Shown: piece by piece, positions 1 to 11,600 of the stretch
Layout: every line of letters begins with the position of its first letter
Numbering within the stretch: position 1 is the stretch's first letter
Source: Bacteroidales bacterium
GTDB taxonomy: Bacteria; Bacteroidota; Bacteroidia; Bacteroidales; JAAUTT01
Direction: 5' to 3'
DNA length: 17,127 bases
NCBI GenBank assembly: GCA_012031335.1
Contig: JAAUTT010000013.1
Span: forward strand, 1-17,127
Program-made: the position numbers and the translations under genes
Notes under the pieces: model-generated
What the model was told of the DNA's origin: nothing
Seen by the model: the letters and a program-made list of their open reading frames with translations, nothing else
The model's database searches: none

Positions 1-775
1 AATTGTCGGCCACCTCACAAATAAAAATCGGAAGAGATATGCACCAGATTAGGTTTATGTCCGGCTGCTTCGGCAACAGTTTCGTATATCTGATTCCAAG
101 TCAGTATTTCGTCGGATGTGATATGAAAAGCATGTCCGATAGCTTGTTGATTTGCCAAAAGCCCTATAAATCCTGAAGCAAAATCGTCCGAGTGGGTTAT
201 GGTCCAAAGAGAAGTTCCATCGCCATGCACGATTATAGGTTTACCATTCTTATCCGGTCAATAATTGTATAATCATTCCAACCTCCTATTGCCACAGGTA
301 TAACAAATTCGTAGGTATGCGACGGACGTATTATGGTAACCGGGAATTGATGTTCCCTGTATAGCCAGTTCAGCTTATCCTCCGCTGCTATCTTATCCTG
401 CGAATAATTCCAAAAAGGATTATGCAAAGGGGTAGACTCGGTTATCACAGGAAATGAAGGCGGCTTCTGATATGCAGAGGCTGAACTGATAAAAATATAT
501 TGACTGGTTTTCCCGTTGAAAAGCTCAAAATCGTGTTCAATATCCTGTGAATTAAAAGCTATAAAATTAACAACTACATCAAAATACTGATTTCCTAAAA
601 CCGATTTTACCTGAACTTTATCCCTGATATCAGCTATTAAGGTTTTTACGCCTTGTAAGGGAATAAAGCCGGCATTTCCCCTGTTCAAATGAAAAACTTC
701 CCATCCCTCGGCTATAGCTCTTCGCGTACAAGCAGTGGATATATTACCTGTTCCTCCGATAAAAAGTGCCTTCAT
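1..775 (-). CDS. NAD-dependent epimerase/dehydratase (SDR family), 3' end cut by window, two frameshifts
   Basis: This is an extended short-chain dehydrogenase/reductase, probably a cytoplasmic NAD(P)-dependent sugar-nucleotide epimerase/dehydratase-like enzyme; the substrate is unknown. The ATG at 775 opens with the Rossmann motif MKALFIGGTGNIS (GGTGNIS is the nucleotide-binding glycine loop). An SSASAY stretch follows, then the catalytic-type Tyr-xxx-Lys in NYSQDKIAAE, then IIRPSHTY, which is typical of this subfamily. The reading frame breaks near 247-248, where one base is missing: AAGAATGG should read AAGAAATGG, giving RIRNGKPIIVHGDGTSLW. It breaks again at 23-27, where one base is extra; correction gives HISSDFICEVADN and leaves the frame open at the left edge. 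About 258 residues are visible and the C-terminus is missing. Both breaks look like sequencing errors. The gene is divergent from the large T9SS protein at 905. The family call is secure; the specific reaction cannot be inferred. Confidence 0.85.
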
Positions 776-904
776 TTTATATTTAAATTTTTCATAATGG
801 ATTTCAGGTCGTATTTCATAATCAATTCACCGAGCTTAATCAAACTTTTTACAGTAGATGTTTAGTGTTTATTAATTTCACCACATTATCAAAATGAAAT
901 AGAC

Positions 905-3900
905 ATGTTTTTATTCAACAACCGCAAACCTAAGGTAATAATTCCTCATTTTCCAATTTCTGAAACGAAAATTGTAAAATTAGCTTTAGTATCCTTAATG
1001 TTTTTTTTATGTCTGAATTTATCAGGACAAAGTTACCAGTCAATTCAAGTTTCAGGATTCAACATTGATCTTATAGCAGAAGGATCGGGAATTCCAGACA
1101 GGGCCGCTGCAACAACAGGAACAACCTTTGATCTTTCAGGTGCGGGGAAAGAACATGTATTTTATTCAAAAGACTTCAGAGGAAATGCCAATGAAAGTAT
1201 AGCACCACCTTTAGGACTTGACCCCGGAAGAAATTACGCCAGCAGTGCAACACCTTCAATTGTATATCAGTTGGCAGAATACGCCGGCAATAATGCTCTT
1301 TTTCTTACATCGGGAACAGGGAAATTAACACTCTCTACTCCAGCGATCTTCGAAAAACTTTCATTTTTGGCAACATCCATTACTACACAAAACATTACAG
1401 TTAAGGTTAGCTTTACCGACAGGACTTTTACAAATTATCCATCCATTTCATTCCCCGACTGGTTAACTGAAACGGGTTATGCTGTTAAGGGCGTAGGACT
1501 TGTAAACCGAAATGCCGATGGAGCAATATTAGCTGACGCATTTTCGGGAGATGCAAACAAACCAAACTTTTTCGATTGCATAGTAACACTAAGTGCTACA
1601 GATAAATTAAAACTTATAAAGGATGTGGAGTTCTCAGGAATGACTTCGAGCATGGCAGTTTTTGCGGTATGCGGTGTTACCCCAGCAGGCAGTTTAGCTG
1701 CTCCTGTAGCTAAAAATGCCACGCTTGCTACCTCAACAGGTTTCACAGCAAACTGGGACATAGTAGCGGGAGCAACCAAATTACAGGATTGACATTTCTA
1801 AAAATGAAAATTTTTCCGACTTTGCTTCGGCCTACCAAAATGCAGATGCCGGAACAGGTGTTACCTTGGCCGTTTTGGGCCTGGAGAGCAATACAACATA
1901 CTATTACCGATTGCGTGCAGAAAATGCAAGCGGTCAGTCTTTGTCGTCGAATATAATTTCAACAACTACTCTTGTCCCCATACCAGGTGCTCCTGTAGCA
2001 CAACCCGCAACAAATATTACGTCAACCAGCTTCAAAGCCAACTGGGATGCTTTGGTTGGGGCAACAAATTACAGATTAGATGTTTCTCTTACCAATGATT
2101 TCTTAACAAGGATAACCGGATTGGATGATTTGAGTGTAACAGGAACCTCTTTTAATATTACAGGTTTAACTGGAGGAACAACTTATTATTACCGTGTGCG
2201 AGGAGAAAACATTGCAGGTGAAGGAGAAAACTCCCCAATTATTTCAACCCTGACCATTCCAAAGGCTCCGGTATTATCTGCTACCACCGGCGTTACAGCT
2301 ACCGGTTTTACTGCAAACTGGGCAGCTTCAACCGGTGCTACCAAGTATTTCTTCGATCTGTCTACTTTAGCTAATTTTACCACATTTGTTGGCTTACACG
2401 AGAATGAGGATATAGGTAATGTGACAACCCTAGCTGTTTCAGGGCTTTCACCAGGAAATACATATTATTACCGGATAAGAGCCGTAAATGCATCAGGTAT
2501 AAGTGAAAATTCCGAAATCAAGACATTATCGACCATTGCAGGAGCACCGGTAGCAAATGCAGCAACTTTAATTACAGCTACTTCATTCCAGGCAAACTGG
2601 ACAACCGTAACCGGTGCCATAAAATACAGGCTTGATGTCGCTCTGGATGCAAATTTCACATCCATGGTACCAGGTTATAACAATCTCGATGCTGGTTTGG
2701 TATTAACCTATAATATATCAGGGCTACAGGGAGGTACCACTTATTATTACCGGTTAAGAGCCGAAAATGGATCAGGGGCAGGACCAAGTTCTTCTTCGAT
2801 TACCGTTTTAACGCTACCAGCAGCCCCGGTGGCAGCATTAGCAACCCTGGCCAAGAGTAGTAGTTTCCAGGCAAACTGGGCCGCTTCCACAGGTGCCACA
2901 AAATACCGGATAGATGTTTCAACAACAAACACCTTTAGCCCATTGATCACAGGATTCAGCAACCTCGATGTAGGAAATGTAACCACCATTTCAGTAACAG
3001 GTTTAACATACAGTACAACCTATTACTATAGAGTAAGAGCAGAAAATACCCAAGGAGTGAGTTTGAACTCAAACATCATTACCATAGCAACAACTCTTCC
3101 GGAGCCAGTAAGTCTCGAAACAGTCGGATTAAATGCAATTACATCACAAATAACAAATACATCCCCACAAATACAGTACAGCCTTGATTCAACCAGCACA
3201 CATAACGGAACCTGGGTTGATTGTCAATTAACCAATACCACTGTCGATTTCGCAAACGGAGGGATTGATGTATGGGTACGTCAGAAAAATTTAATTTCAA
3301 ATAAACGAAAAGCAGGCACACTTGCAACTAAAGTAAACTTGATAAGCGGGGTAACATACAATCTTGTAAACCGGACAGTAAGCGGGTTAAACAACCAGGA
3401 GCAATATCGCATGAACGGAGGTGCCTGGTCGACAGTGGTAACCAATGTTACTTTTGAAGCAGGCAAATTTGAAGTTCAGATTCCTGCAACCATTACTACA
3501 CTAGCATCCACCATTCAGGAAATAGGAACTATAACTGTTTCGGAAATTGCATTTGCCAACATCCAGCGATATACTCAGCTAAATGATGCAAGTGAACTTA
3601 CACCCGAAATGTTAACAGAAGCAGGAGTAACCGATGTAATTCCAGAAAATATTACGGGATATCAAAATGAAATTGAAGCCGCCAATTCCATAACCACTCT
3701 AAGCCAGGTACAAAATCTTGTTAACCGGTCGAATGCATTTTATACTATTAATTATATCGTACAGTCGAGGAACAGCTCTTCTCTTACAACCGATATGATG
3801 ACCACAGCTGGTGTTACTGGAGCAAATAATGATTATCTGGAAGCATATAAGGAAGCGATTATTTACTCCGACCCTTTTTCTGATATTGCAACTTTACAGG

Positions 3901-6034
3901 AATTTGTGGATCTGGTTAACGTAATGATGGATATATCGTTAATGGCAACCAATAACGACGCATCGTCCTTAACCATCGATATGATTATTAAGACCGGAGT
4001 TACAGATGCTAATCCGACATATCTGGAAGCTTACAAAGTGGCAATTGAAGCCGAAAACAGCATATCAGATAAAAATCACCTTCAAAATGTAACAAATAAG
4101 GTAAATCTACAGCAATCCATCTTCAAAATGGCTGAAACAAACAATGCTGCAACTTTAACAATTAACCAACTGGAGAATGCCGGTATAATTGATGCATACG
4201 ATGTAAATCTCTGGGCTTACAAAAATATGATTATTGAAAAAGATCAGATAAATAACCTAGATGAACTGCAGGAAATTGTAAACAAAACGAATGCACAGCA
4301 ATATCTGATCACCAAAACTGTTTTGAACAACCCCAGCGACTTCAAGTTAACACTTCTCAATACAGCCGGAATTACCGGAGGAATAGAAGCAAATATTCCG
4401 GAATACATTGATGCCTTGGACAATTCACCTGCATTAGCTACTATTACTGAATTTCAGTTAATGATAAATAAGGTTAACAAGCAACAGGCAATTTTTGCTA
4501 TGGCTCAAGCCAATGATGCAACTGCACTAACAACCCAAATGATGGTTGATGCCGGACTTATCAATATTATTGACAATTATTTGGCCGATTACAAAACCAT
4601 AATTGTTGGTGCCGATATTATTCAAAACCTTGCAGAATTGCAGGAATTAATTGAAGTTGTAAATACCAGGCATAAAATTTACAAAATGGCAATAAGTAAT
4701 GATGCTTCGGAGCTCACAATTGCAATGCTTCAGCAAGCCGGAATCGAACAAACAGAGACAATTAATCTGAATGCATATAAAACAGCCATAGTTGCCGACA
4801 GTGAAATTATTTCACTTATAGAACTGCAGGAAATTATTATCCGGACAAATGCACAGCAACTCATATTTACAAAAACAATTCTGCAGTCAACAAATCTGTT
4901 TACAACAAGCTTACTTTTAACCGTCGGTGTAACTAATGCAAGCGAAAATTACCTGGTATCCTACCTGGAAGGCATTGATGCTGCAATCTCAATTGAGACC
5001 CTGGCTGATTTACAAACGATTATTAATCAGGTGAATGCTCAGAAGGTTATTTTCGCGATGGCTGTAAACAATTACGCCAACGATTTAACCGCATACATGA
5101 TAACAACAGCTGGAATCACTGGTGTTAATGCCAATTATCTGACCGATTATAAAAAGATTATTGTCGATGCAGAAGTTATACAGAATAAGGACGAGTTACA
5201 GGCTCTGATTAACAAGATTAACCTCAGGCATAATATTTTGAAAATGGCCGAAACCAATGATGCTTCTTCCGTTACTATGGATTTACTCGCAGAAGCTGGA
5301 CTAATTGAGATTTATGATGTAAATCTGGAAGCATATAAAAAGGCCATTGTAGCGGAGGAATCTATTCCGGATATGGAGAAACTTCAGCAAATAATTATCC
5401 GTACCAATTCACAGGAATTTATCTTCACCAAAACAGTTTTACAAAATACTGCAGCTTTTACTGTATCATTACTGGAAACTGCAGGTACGGTAAGGGTTAA
5501 AGCTGAAAACTTATCGTTATATTTATTAATGCTCGAAACAGGTGAAGCTCTGAACAACCTGGCTGAATTTCAGGCATTGGTTGATATGGTGAATTCCCAG
5601 CAACTTATCTTCAACATGCCAATAACCAAGGATACCAGTAAGCTTACGGTTGAATTACTCACTACAGGTGGTATAACTGACGCCCGCACAGACAAACTCC
5701 AATATTATAAGGAAGCATTGGCAGACTCCACCACTGTGTTGGATATTGATAAGGTGCAGGTTATGGTAAATTATATAAACAAAGGGTTAAAAATCCAAGT
5801 TATGACTCATGCTGATTTTAAGGTTTATCCCGTTCCAACCCGGAATTACCTTACGATTGAATCGCTTAAACCATTTAATTACAAACTTATAAACAGCGAG
5901 GGAAGAATAATTTCAGCTTCATCCGAAAAAACAGAATATTATAAGCTTGATCTTTCGAAAATAAGCCTGGAGTTTATTTGCTAGTTGTGAATCAGGATGG
6001 AAAACTATATCAGAAAAAGATTCTAAAGAACTAA
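905..6034 (+). CDS. Large secreted adhesin-like protein: 5 FN3 domains, 12 x 62-aa repeats, T9SS type A sorting domain
   Basis: This is a predicted cell-surface or secreted protein of about 1709 aa. The ATG at 905 is followed by a basic N-region and a hydrophobic core (VKLALVSLMFFLCLNLSG), with likely signal cleavage near residue 41. Residues ~42-260 form a beta-rich module starting YQSIQVSGFN. Five FN3 domains span ~266-731, each ending in a TYYYR(L/V/I)R(A/G)EN-type strand. A linker (~732-882) resembles two DUF4073-like modules. Twelve 62-aa repeats follow (~884-1627). A T9SS type A sorting domain closes the protein, with FKVYPVPTRNYLTIES near 1638 and PGVYLLVV...KKILKN at the end. Two single-base frameshifts interrupt it: an extra T at 1781-1782 (restores KYRIDISKNENF) and a missing C at 5966-5967 (restores SPGVYLLVVNQDG). 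Corrected length is exactly 1710 codons. It is exported through Sec and then T9SS, anchored or released at the surface. Adhesion or matrix function is inference from architecture. I saw no convincing promoter in 776-904. Confidence 0.88.
1700..3096 (+). repeat. Five tandem fibronectin type III domains within the T9SS protein
   Basis: There are five consecutive FN3 modules of about 92 residues. They start near 1700, 1979, 2260, 2539 and 2819, a period of about 280 bp. Each begins with an APV(A/L)-type strand, has a FxANW core (GFTANW, SFKANW, GFTANW, SFQANW, SFQANW) and ends with TYYYR plus R(A/G)(E/V)N. The modules are similar enough in DNA to suggest recent tandem duplication. That similarity also produces a series of spurious antisense open frames here. 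FN3 stacks in bacterial surface proteins usually act as spacers or carbohydrate and protein contact modules. Confidence 0.85.
3555..5786 (+). repeat. Twelve gap-free 62-residue repeats in four 186-residue triplets
   Basis: Twelve protein repeats of exactly 62 residues (186 bp) run without any insertion or deletion. Equivalent positions lie at 3555, 4113, 4671 and 5229, exactly 558 bp apart, so the array is four copies of a three-repeat block. Gly24, Tyr36, Gln53 and Asn60 are invariant in all twelve. A consensus is (L/F)T...(L/M)..AG(I/V)T....(Y/N)L..Y..AI......I..L.ELQ.(I/L)(V/I)N..N. Type A repeats end (I/N)(R/K)TNAQ; type B repeats (second, third and fourth blocks) start with ..(I/F)TKT(V/I)L; type C repeats of blocks 2-3 contain YL.DYK.IIV and end in an Arg. 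The pattern is probably mostly helical. I do not recognise a named family. Confidence 0.9.
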
Positions 6035-6076
6035 AATTCAAAGTGAACTAAATACGGTTAAACTTCAATTTATAAT

Positions 6077-6124
6077 AAGATCGGCCACTTAAACTTTTTA
6101 AAAGTTTTGGTGGCGATCTTTTTT
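6077..6124 (+). terminator. Rho-independent terminator after the T9SS protein gene
   Basis: A long hairpin starts 42 bases after the corrected stop codon. The arm AAGATCG (6077-6083) pairs with CGATCTT (6114-6120). The stem continues through CCAC (6085-6088) pairing with G(T)GG around 6110-6113 and an upper A/T-rich part, and a run of six T follows (6119-6124). It also lies between convergent genes, so it may act weakly in the minus direction for the kinase operon, but there is no good A-run on the other side. Confidence 0.8.
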
Positions 6125-6143
6125 CATGATCTTAAAAACATCC

Positions 6144-8094
6144 CTAAATTAACTGAGCAATGGACATAAGCAATTCCTCTTTGCGAAAAGGTTTTTGTAT
6201 GAACATATTACAACCTGTTTGCAACGCTTTTTCTTTTTCTCCTGCAAATGCATAAGCTGTAACAGCTATTATAGGAATTTGCTTATTAATTTTTCGTATT
6301 TCTGTGGTTGTATCATAACCATTCAGTACAGGCATTTTAATATCCATAAGAATAATATCGGGCAAAGAACCCTGAGAAAGATATTCAAAGGACCTCCCTC
6401 CCATTTACGGCTTTTATAATATTTGCACCGGTAGGCACAAGCAATTCCCTTATATAGAGAAAATTTACCAATTCATCTTCAGCAACTAAAATCGATTTAC
6501 CTATCCATTGAAACGGACTTCTAGAATTTCCAAGTCCTTCATTCAAATCAGACTGTTTTTGGGAATTTCCTTGAATGGCCAGGTAAAGATAAATGTACTT
6601 CCTACGAATGGCTCTGAGAACACGGCAATTTTACCTCCGATAAGTTCTATATAGGCCTTACAAATAGCGAGTCCCAGACCTGTTCCTCCCTGAATGGTAC
6701 CCTCTTTCCCTTCAATTTGTCTGAAACGGTCGAAAATGAGAGAAAGGTTTTCCTTGGAAATACCACAACCAGAGTCCCGAACTTCAAATTGAAAAAAATT
6801 ATCCTGAATAGAAGCCGAAATTTTTATAAAACCTTTTTCGGTAAATTTTATAGCATTATTAATGAGGTTAGTCAATATCTGAAGTAGCTTTACTTTATCG
6901 GTAAGAAACTCCTGATGGTCTTCAGGAAAGTCATTGTGTATTATAAGCTCAACTCCCTTTTTGTCGGTAATTGGCTTAAAAAAAGCGTAAATTTCCTGCA
7001 GAAGATCGATGGCAACAACTTTTTTCTTCGGAGAATTTAATTTGACCTGTTTCAATTTTCGAAATATCAATAATATCATTAATAATACTCAGAAGTTGAA
7101 GCCCGGAATTTTTAATGACCTGTAGAAACTGTTGTCTTTTTTCCTCATCGAGACTACTGTCTTCCAAAAGATCGGCAAACCCGATAATACCATTCATCGG
7201 GGTGCGAATCTCATGACTCATATTGGCCAGGAATGCAGATTTTAGACGGTCGCTTTCTTCGGCTTTCTCTTTTGCAATCGTAAGCTGATCCATCAACTTA
7301 CGATATTCCTGATTCTGAAATTCAATTTCCTTATTCTTACCCAGTATTTCCTTTTGATATTTTTTAATATCAGTAATATCGGTAGTAACGGTAAGAATAA
7401 ACTTACTATTATTCCTGTTAATAATGCGCGAATAGATATTCAAAGGAACTACAGCCCCATCTTTACGGGTGTACTCCATTTCAAAATTCTTTTCACCGGG
7501 AGAATCCTGGTTCAACATTTCTCTGTGTAATATATCTCTTAAAAAAGTGTGTTTAACCGAAGAAAATGATGCATCGGAACCTGCAGGTTCATCATTTCAA
7601 ATGATTTTGATTTGCATAAAGAAAGTTACCCTGCTCATCGTGCACAACGAAAGATGCGGGAGCCATGTCGAGCAATTCGGCCAGCATACGCTTATCTTCT
7701 TCGGTTTTACGGTGCACAAGCATATTGCTCCATTCTCTCCAAACTCTTTCTATTGTCCAGTTTATGTTTGAAAAAGTATCTGGTGACTTGATAAAATAAT
7801 CCATTGCTCCGGCTTTTATAAGCTCAACAGCCTGAGATTCGTTACCATAACTTGTCATTATTATTATGGGAACTGACAGAGCATACCGTGATATTATTTC
7901 GCGTGCATCACCATCGGGGAGCTTAAAGTCCGAAAGGATAATATCAGGATTAAAAACCGGTATAACATCAAGAGCTTTTTTTAATGAAGACTGACATTCG
8001 ATAACAGCATGATCGGAATTTTTAAACGACCGTTGTATTAAAACCAGATGATCCTCTTCATCATCAACAACCAATATTTTTTTACCGGGTTCAT
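6144..8094 (-). CDS. Hybrid sensor kinase REC-PAS-HisKA-HATPase-REC, five frameshifts
   Basis: This is a cytoplasmic hybrid histidine kinase of about 649 aa after correction, with no transmembrane segment. REC1 (~5-120) has the acidic pair D11/D12, phospho-acceptor Asp ~56 in LSDFKLPDG, Thr ~81 and Lys ~103. A PAS domain (~140-260) ends TDITDIKK. A coiled linker leads to HisKA, SHEIRTPMNGIIGF with His ~294. HATPase_c has NLINNAIKF, DSGCGIS, FDRFRQ and GGTGLGLAIC. REC2 (ILVAEDE..., LMDIKMPVLNGYD, VTAYA, KPF) completes the protein. The start is ATG at 8094 (MNPVKKILVVDDEED), 12 nt after the upstream regulator's stop. Frameshift sites are 8077-8083 (T7 should be T8), 7595-7597 (one extra), 7020-7025 (one extra), 6556-6560 (one missing) and 6390-6391 (one extra). 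It is the last gene of the signalling operon. Carrying REC at both ends suggests it receives phosphate from a neighbour and passes it on. Confidence 0.87.
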
Positions 8095-8106
8095 TATCGT
8101 GTTTAT

Positions 8107-8532
8107 TTAGAAGGGATTTTTATTCCAGCAAATCCAATAAAAACCAAGAAGATTCATAAGTTCAGTAAATTTGGGGAAGTCGACCGGTTTAATGAGGTAA
8201 CTGTTTGCGTGGAATTCGTAGGCTCGTGCCATATCGGTTTCAGCATCGGAAGTTGTAAGAACAATCACCGGAATATCAGAAATCTCCTGGTTTGTTTTAA
8301 TATAACGAAGCACTTCGAGTCCATCAATTTTAGGAAGACGCAGATCAAGTAAAACCAGATGTGGTCTTTTATTTCCTGCACCTACTTTGGATAAAAACTC
8401 AATTGCCTGCTCTCCGTCTTCGAGATGAATAATGGAATTTGCCACCTGAAACGTTTTAAAATTACGGATAACAAGCATTGCATGATCGGGATTATCTTCA
8501 ATCAGCAGAATAGTAATAGGTTCGCCGCTCAT
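8107..8532 (-). CDS. Single-domain response regulator (Rcp1-type receiver)
   Basis: This is a 141-aa stand-alone CheY-like receiver with no output domain. Visible residues are the acidic pocket E12/D13 (LLIEDNPDH), phospho-acceptor Asp63 in LLDLRLPKIDG, the switch Thr93/94 (VLTTSD) and conserved Lys115 (YLIKPVDF). The C-terminus, FPKFTELMNLLGFYWICWN, matches the extended last helix of Rcp1-type regulators, which commonly follow multi-PAS or phytochrome-like histidine kinases. The frame is intact. It starts about 80 nt after the kinase gene and ends 12 nt before the hybrid kinase, so it is very likely co-transcribed. It probably accepts phosphate from the eight-PAS kinase and acts by protein contact or in a relay. 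Confidence 0.93.
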   Translation of the reverse strand: MSGEPITILLIEDNPDHAMLVIRNFKTFQVANSIIHLEDGEQAIEFLSKVGAGNKRPHLVLLDLRLPKIDGLEVLRYIKTNQEISDIPVIVLTTSDAETDMARAYEFHANSYLIKPVDFPKFTELMNLLGFYWICWNKNPF

Positions 8533-8611
8533 AATATTCTAATTGTTCATTATATTTTAGTAGTCGGTTCTTTCAACCAGTTTTACAATTCACTATTTTC
8601 GGAAAGCAGTT

Positions 8612-11600
8612 TCAAAAGGCCTTCAGTTGTTTTACCGGCAGTGAAAAACTGAATTTAGCGCCATACCCCGTATCCTTTTGATTCTACCCAAACGTCACCA
8701 CCATGCACTTCAACAATTCGCTTTACCAATGCCAAACCAATTCCGGTTCCTTCCGATTTATTTTCAAGTTTATTAAAGAGACCAAATATAGTTTGATGAT
8801 ATTTTTCATCAATTCCAACCCCATTATCTTCAATAGTAAATATAAATTTAACATCTTCTTTGATAAAACGAATATAAATTTTGGGATTTTGCTGATTACC
8901 CATAAACTTCACTGCATTTTCGATTAAATTTTGCCAAACTTCGGTTATACGTTGCTTATCGACAAATACATCCGGAAGATGATCCTGAATATCCACCACT
9001 ACTTTTTTCTCATTTAGAATTCCGGATAAAAGTTCTACAGCTTCTGCAACAATAGCGGACATTGGTATCTTAACCGGAGGATTGATGATACGGCCAATTC
9101 TCGATAATTCCAGCAAATCGTTAAGGAGGTTTGTCATTTTATCGGTTGCCGATTTTATCCGCTGCATATCGTCGATGATATTTTCTTCTTTTTGGGCGGC
9201 GATATCCAGTTCCAGCATTCCAATAAAACCTTTAATTGTAACCAGGGGACTTTTTAAGTCGTGCGACACGGTATAGGTAAACCGCTCGAGTTCTGCATTT
9301 TTATCCCTTAATTCCTTTTCGCGTTTTTTTTTGAATTGTAACGTCTTCAAATACAGTAGCGAATCTATATTTTGAAGGAGAAACAACCGAAATTTTAAAA
9401 TGCCGTTCCAGGGGTTCGAAATAAGTTTCGAATGTAAATTTCTCTCCAGTAAGAGCAACATTTGAGAATTCTTTAAAATAAGGAGGAATTTCTGTTCCAT
9501 AAAGTTCGGTGGCAAGTTTATTTCTCGACTTATTAAAATCGAGGCCAGTTTGACGTGCATACGCAGGATTAACTTCAATAATACGGTAATTTACAGGAAC
9601 TTCATTGTCGAAAACAAGTTCATGAAGGGCAACGCCTTCAGTCATCTCCCTGAATAAGGTTGTAAACCGCTGCTCGCTTTCAGCAAGAGCATTTTCAATT
9701 TTTTTTCTTTCAGTTATATCAAGGGCGATTCCGATTATGCTGATAACCTTTCCATTTTTATCCAGTATCGGATTGTACTGTATCTCGAAAAAAATACCGG
9801 CAACATTAACAATATCCCTGATTATTTGCCCCTTTAGAGCATTTTTAATTTGTTGGCAGATTTCAGGAAAATCTTTATAAACATCGTAAACCGATAAGCC
9901 TAACACCTGCCCGGGCAGAAGTCCCAGACTTTGCAACCCTTTACCATCTGAGAATCTGAATATACCCTCTTTATCGACCTGAAAAAGAACTATTGGAGCA
10001 TTGGAAATAACAACGCTCAATTTCTCCTGACTTTCTTTAAGTGCTAACTCGGTTTTTTTCGAAGGGTTATATCGCGTGTTACCCCCTGAAAATATAATAA
10101 TACAGAACCATTATAAATCGGGTTAACTGAGATTTCGGTCCAAAGAAATTCCTTGTTTTTTTTATATTGCGAAGCCTCAAAAGTAAAACTACTGAGTCTT
10201 TCCTCCGGATCAAGTTTTGCTTTTTGCTCTTTAATTATTTCCTTCAGATTCCGCGAAGTCTCTTCATTTACCATTTCCCAAAAGGATCTCCCGATAAACT
10301 CAGAAGGTTTATATCCGGTTAACTGATAAAAAGAAGGGCTCAGATAGGTAAATATCATTTCCTTAGACATTTGCCATATAACATCTTTCATATTTTCGGC
10401 CATAAGCCGGAATTTGGATTCACTTTCGCGAATCATGGCTTCAGCTTTTTTTCGCTGGGTTATCTCTTTGCTTGTCCCAACAATACCCAGCATATTTCCT
10501 GAACTATCAAAAAAAGGCACTTTTGTAATTTCAAGATAACATTCATTACCATTTCTAAGTTTTCTGATTTCCTCCTTATTAATTACAAGATTACTTTTTA
10601 AGAACCACTTTTTCTTCCTGCATAAATTCTTTGGCAAGATCGGGAGGATAAAAATCCTTATCGTCTTTCCCAAGTAGCTGGTCGGGAGAATCCATATCCA
10701 AAAAAGTTGCAAGCGATTGATTGGCCACCAGGAATTTACTATCCATATCTTTTGCATAAATATGGTCGGGTATAACATCGATCATCTGACGTAACATATT
10801 TCTTTCCTGCGAAAGTTTTTTTTTCGGCTTTGAGTTTCTCGGAAATATCAACAGTCACTCCAATAAAGCTCCTGGTTATACCTTTTTCGTCCAAAACAGG
10901 TGAAAAGTAAGTTTCCAATGCCAGATCGTCAAGCTCCATCATAAACTTTTGTTCCTTCCCATCCAGAGCATTTTTTACTTTTTCGACATATTCAGGTTTA
11001 TCTGTCAATAATTCAAAAAGTGATTTCCCTTCGGCCCAATTTGAAGATGTGCTCATATTGGTTAATCCCTTTCCGTCTAATAAAATAAACTTCCCATGCT
11101 GATCAATTTCGAAAATGGCAACAGGAGCATTCTTAACGATGGCACGATATCTTGCTTCACTCTCCTTTAGTTTTCTTTCATTCTCAATTCGTTCGGATAT
11201 ATCGTGGACAATGGCTTGAGTAATGCTGAAATTCCCTAAACTAATGGTAGCCACACTGATACTTACCGGAATTAATTTCCCGTCGGATCGCTGCACCTCG
11301 AGTTCGAGTCCTCCCGGGTTTGTTATTTTAATATCTGAAAACAGGCTTTGGTACATTTCCTTGTCTTTCTCGGGGTGAATTCTCCAGTGTTCCTGTCCTA
11401 TAATTTCATCTCTGTTTAATGCCAGCAATTCTTCGGCTCTTCGGTTACAATTTAAAATAATACCATTATCAGAATTGGCCCAGAATATAGCATCGGAGCT
11501 ATTTTCGAATACAAGACGAAATTCTTCGGCTGTTTGTTTAAGCTTGAATTCATTTCTTTTCAGGTCGGAAATATTATAAAAAACCACATAGGCACATTTC

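Noticed and set aside
1..775. Degraded pseudogene for the epimerase
   Set aside because: The two frame breaks each need one base in a homopolymer, and the flanking protein keeps all expected motifs with no nonsense codons, so decay is unlikely.
1477..2989. Series of antisense open frames opposite the FN3 domains
   Set aside because: They repeat the same pattern at the FN3 spacing (for example FAVKP, FAWN and FAWK segments), which is simply the reverse reading of the repeated domains.
3555..5786. CRISPR-like or DNA-level tandem repeat
   Set aside because: The 186-bp periodicity is at protein level with diverged codons and an open reading frame throughout, so it is a protein repeat and not a DNA repeat array.
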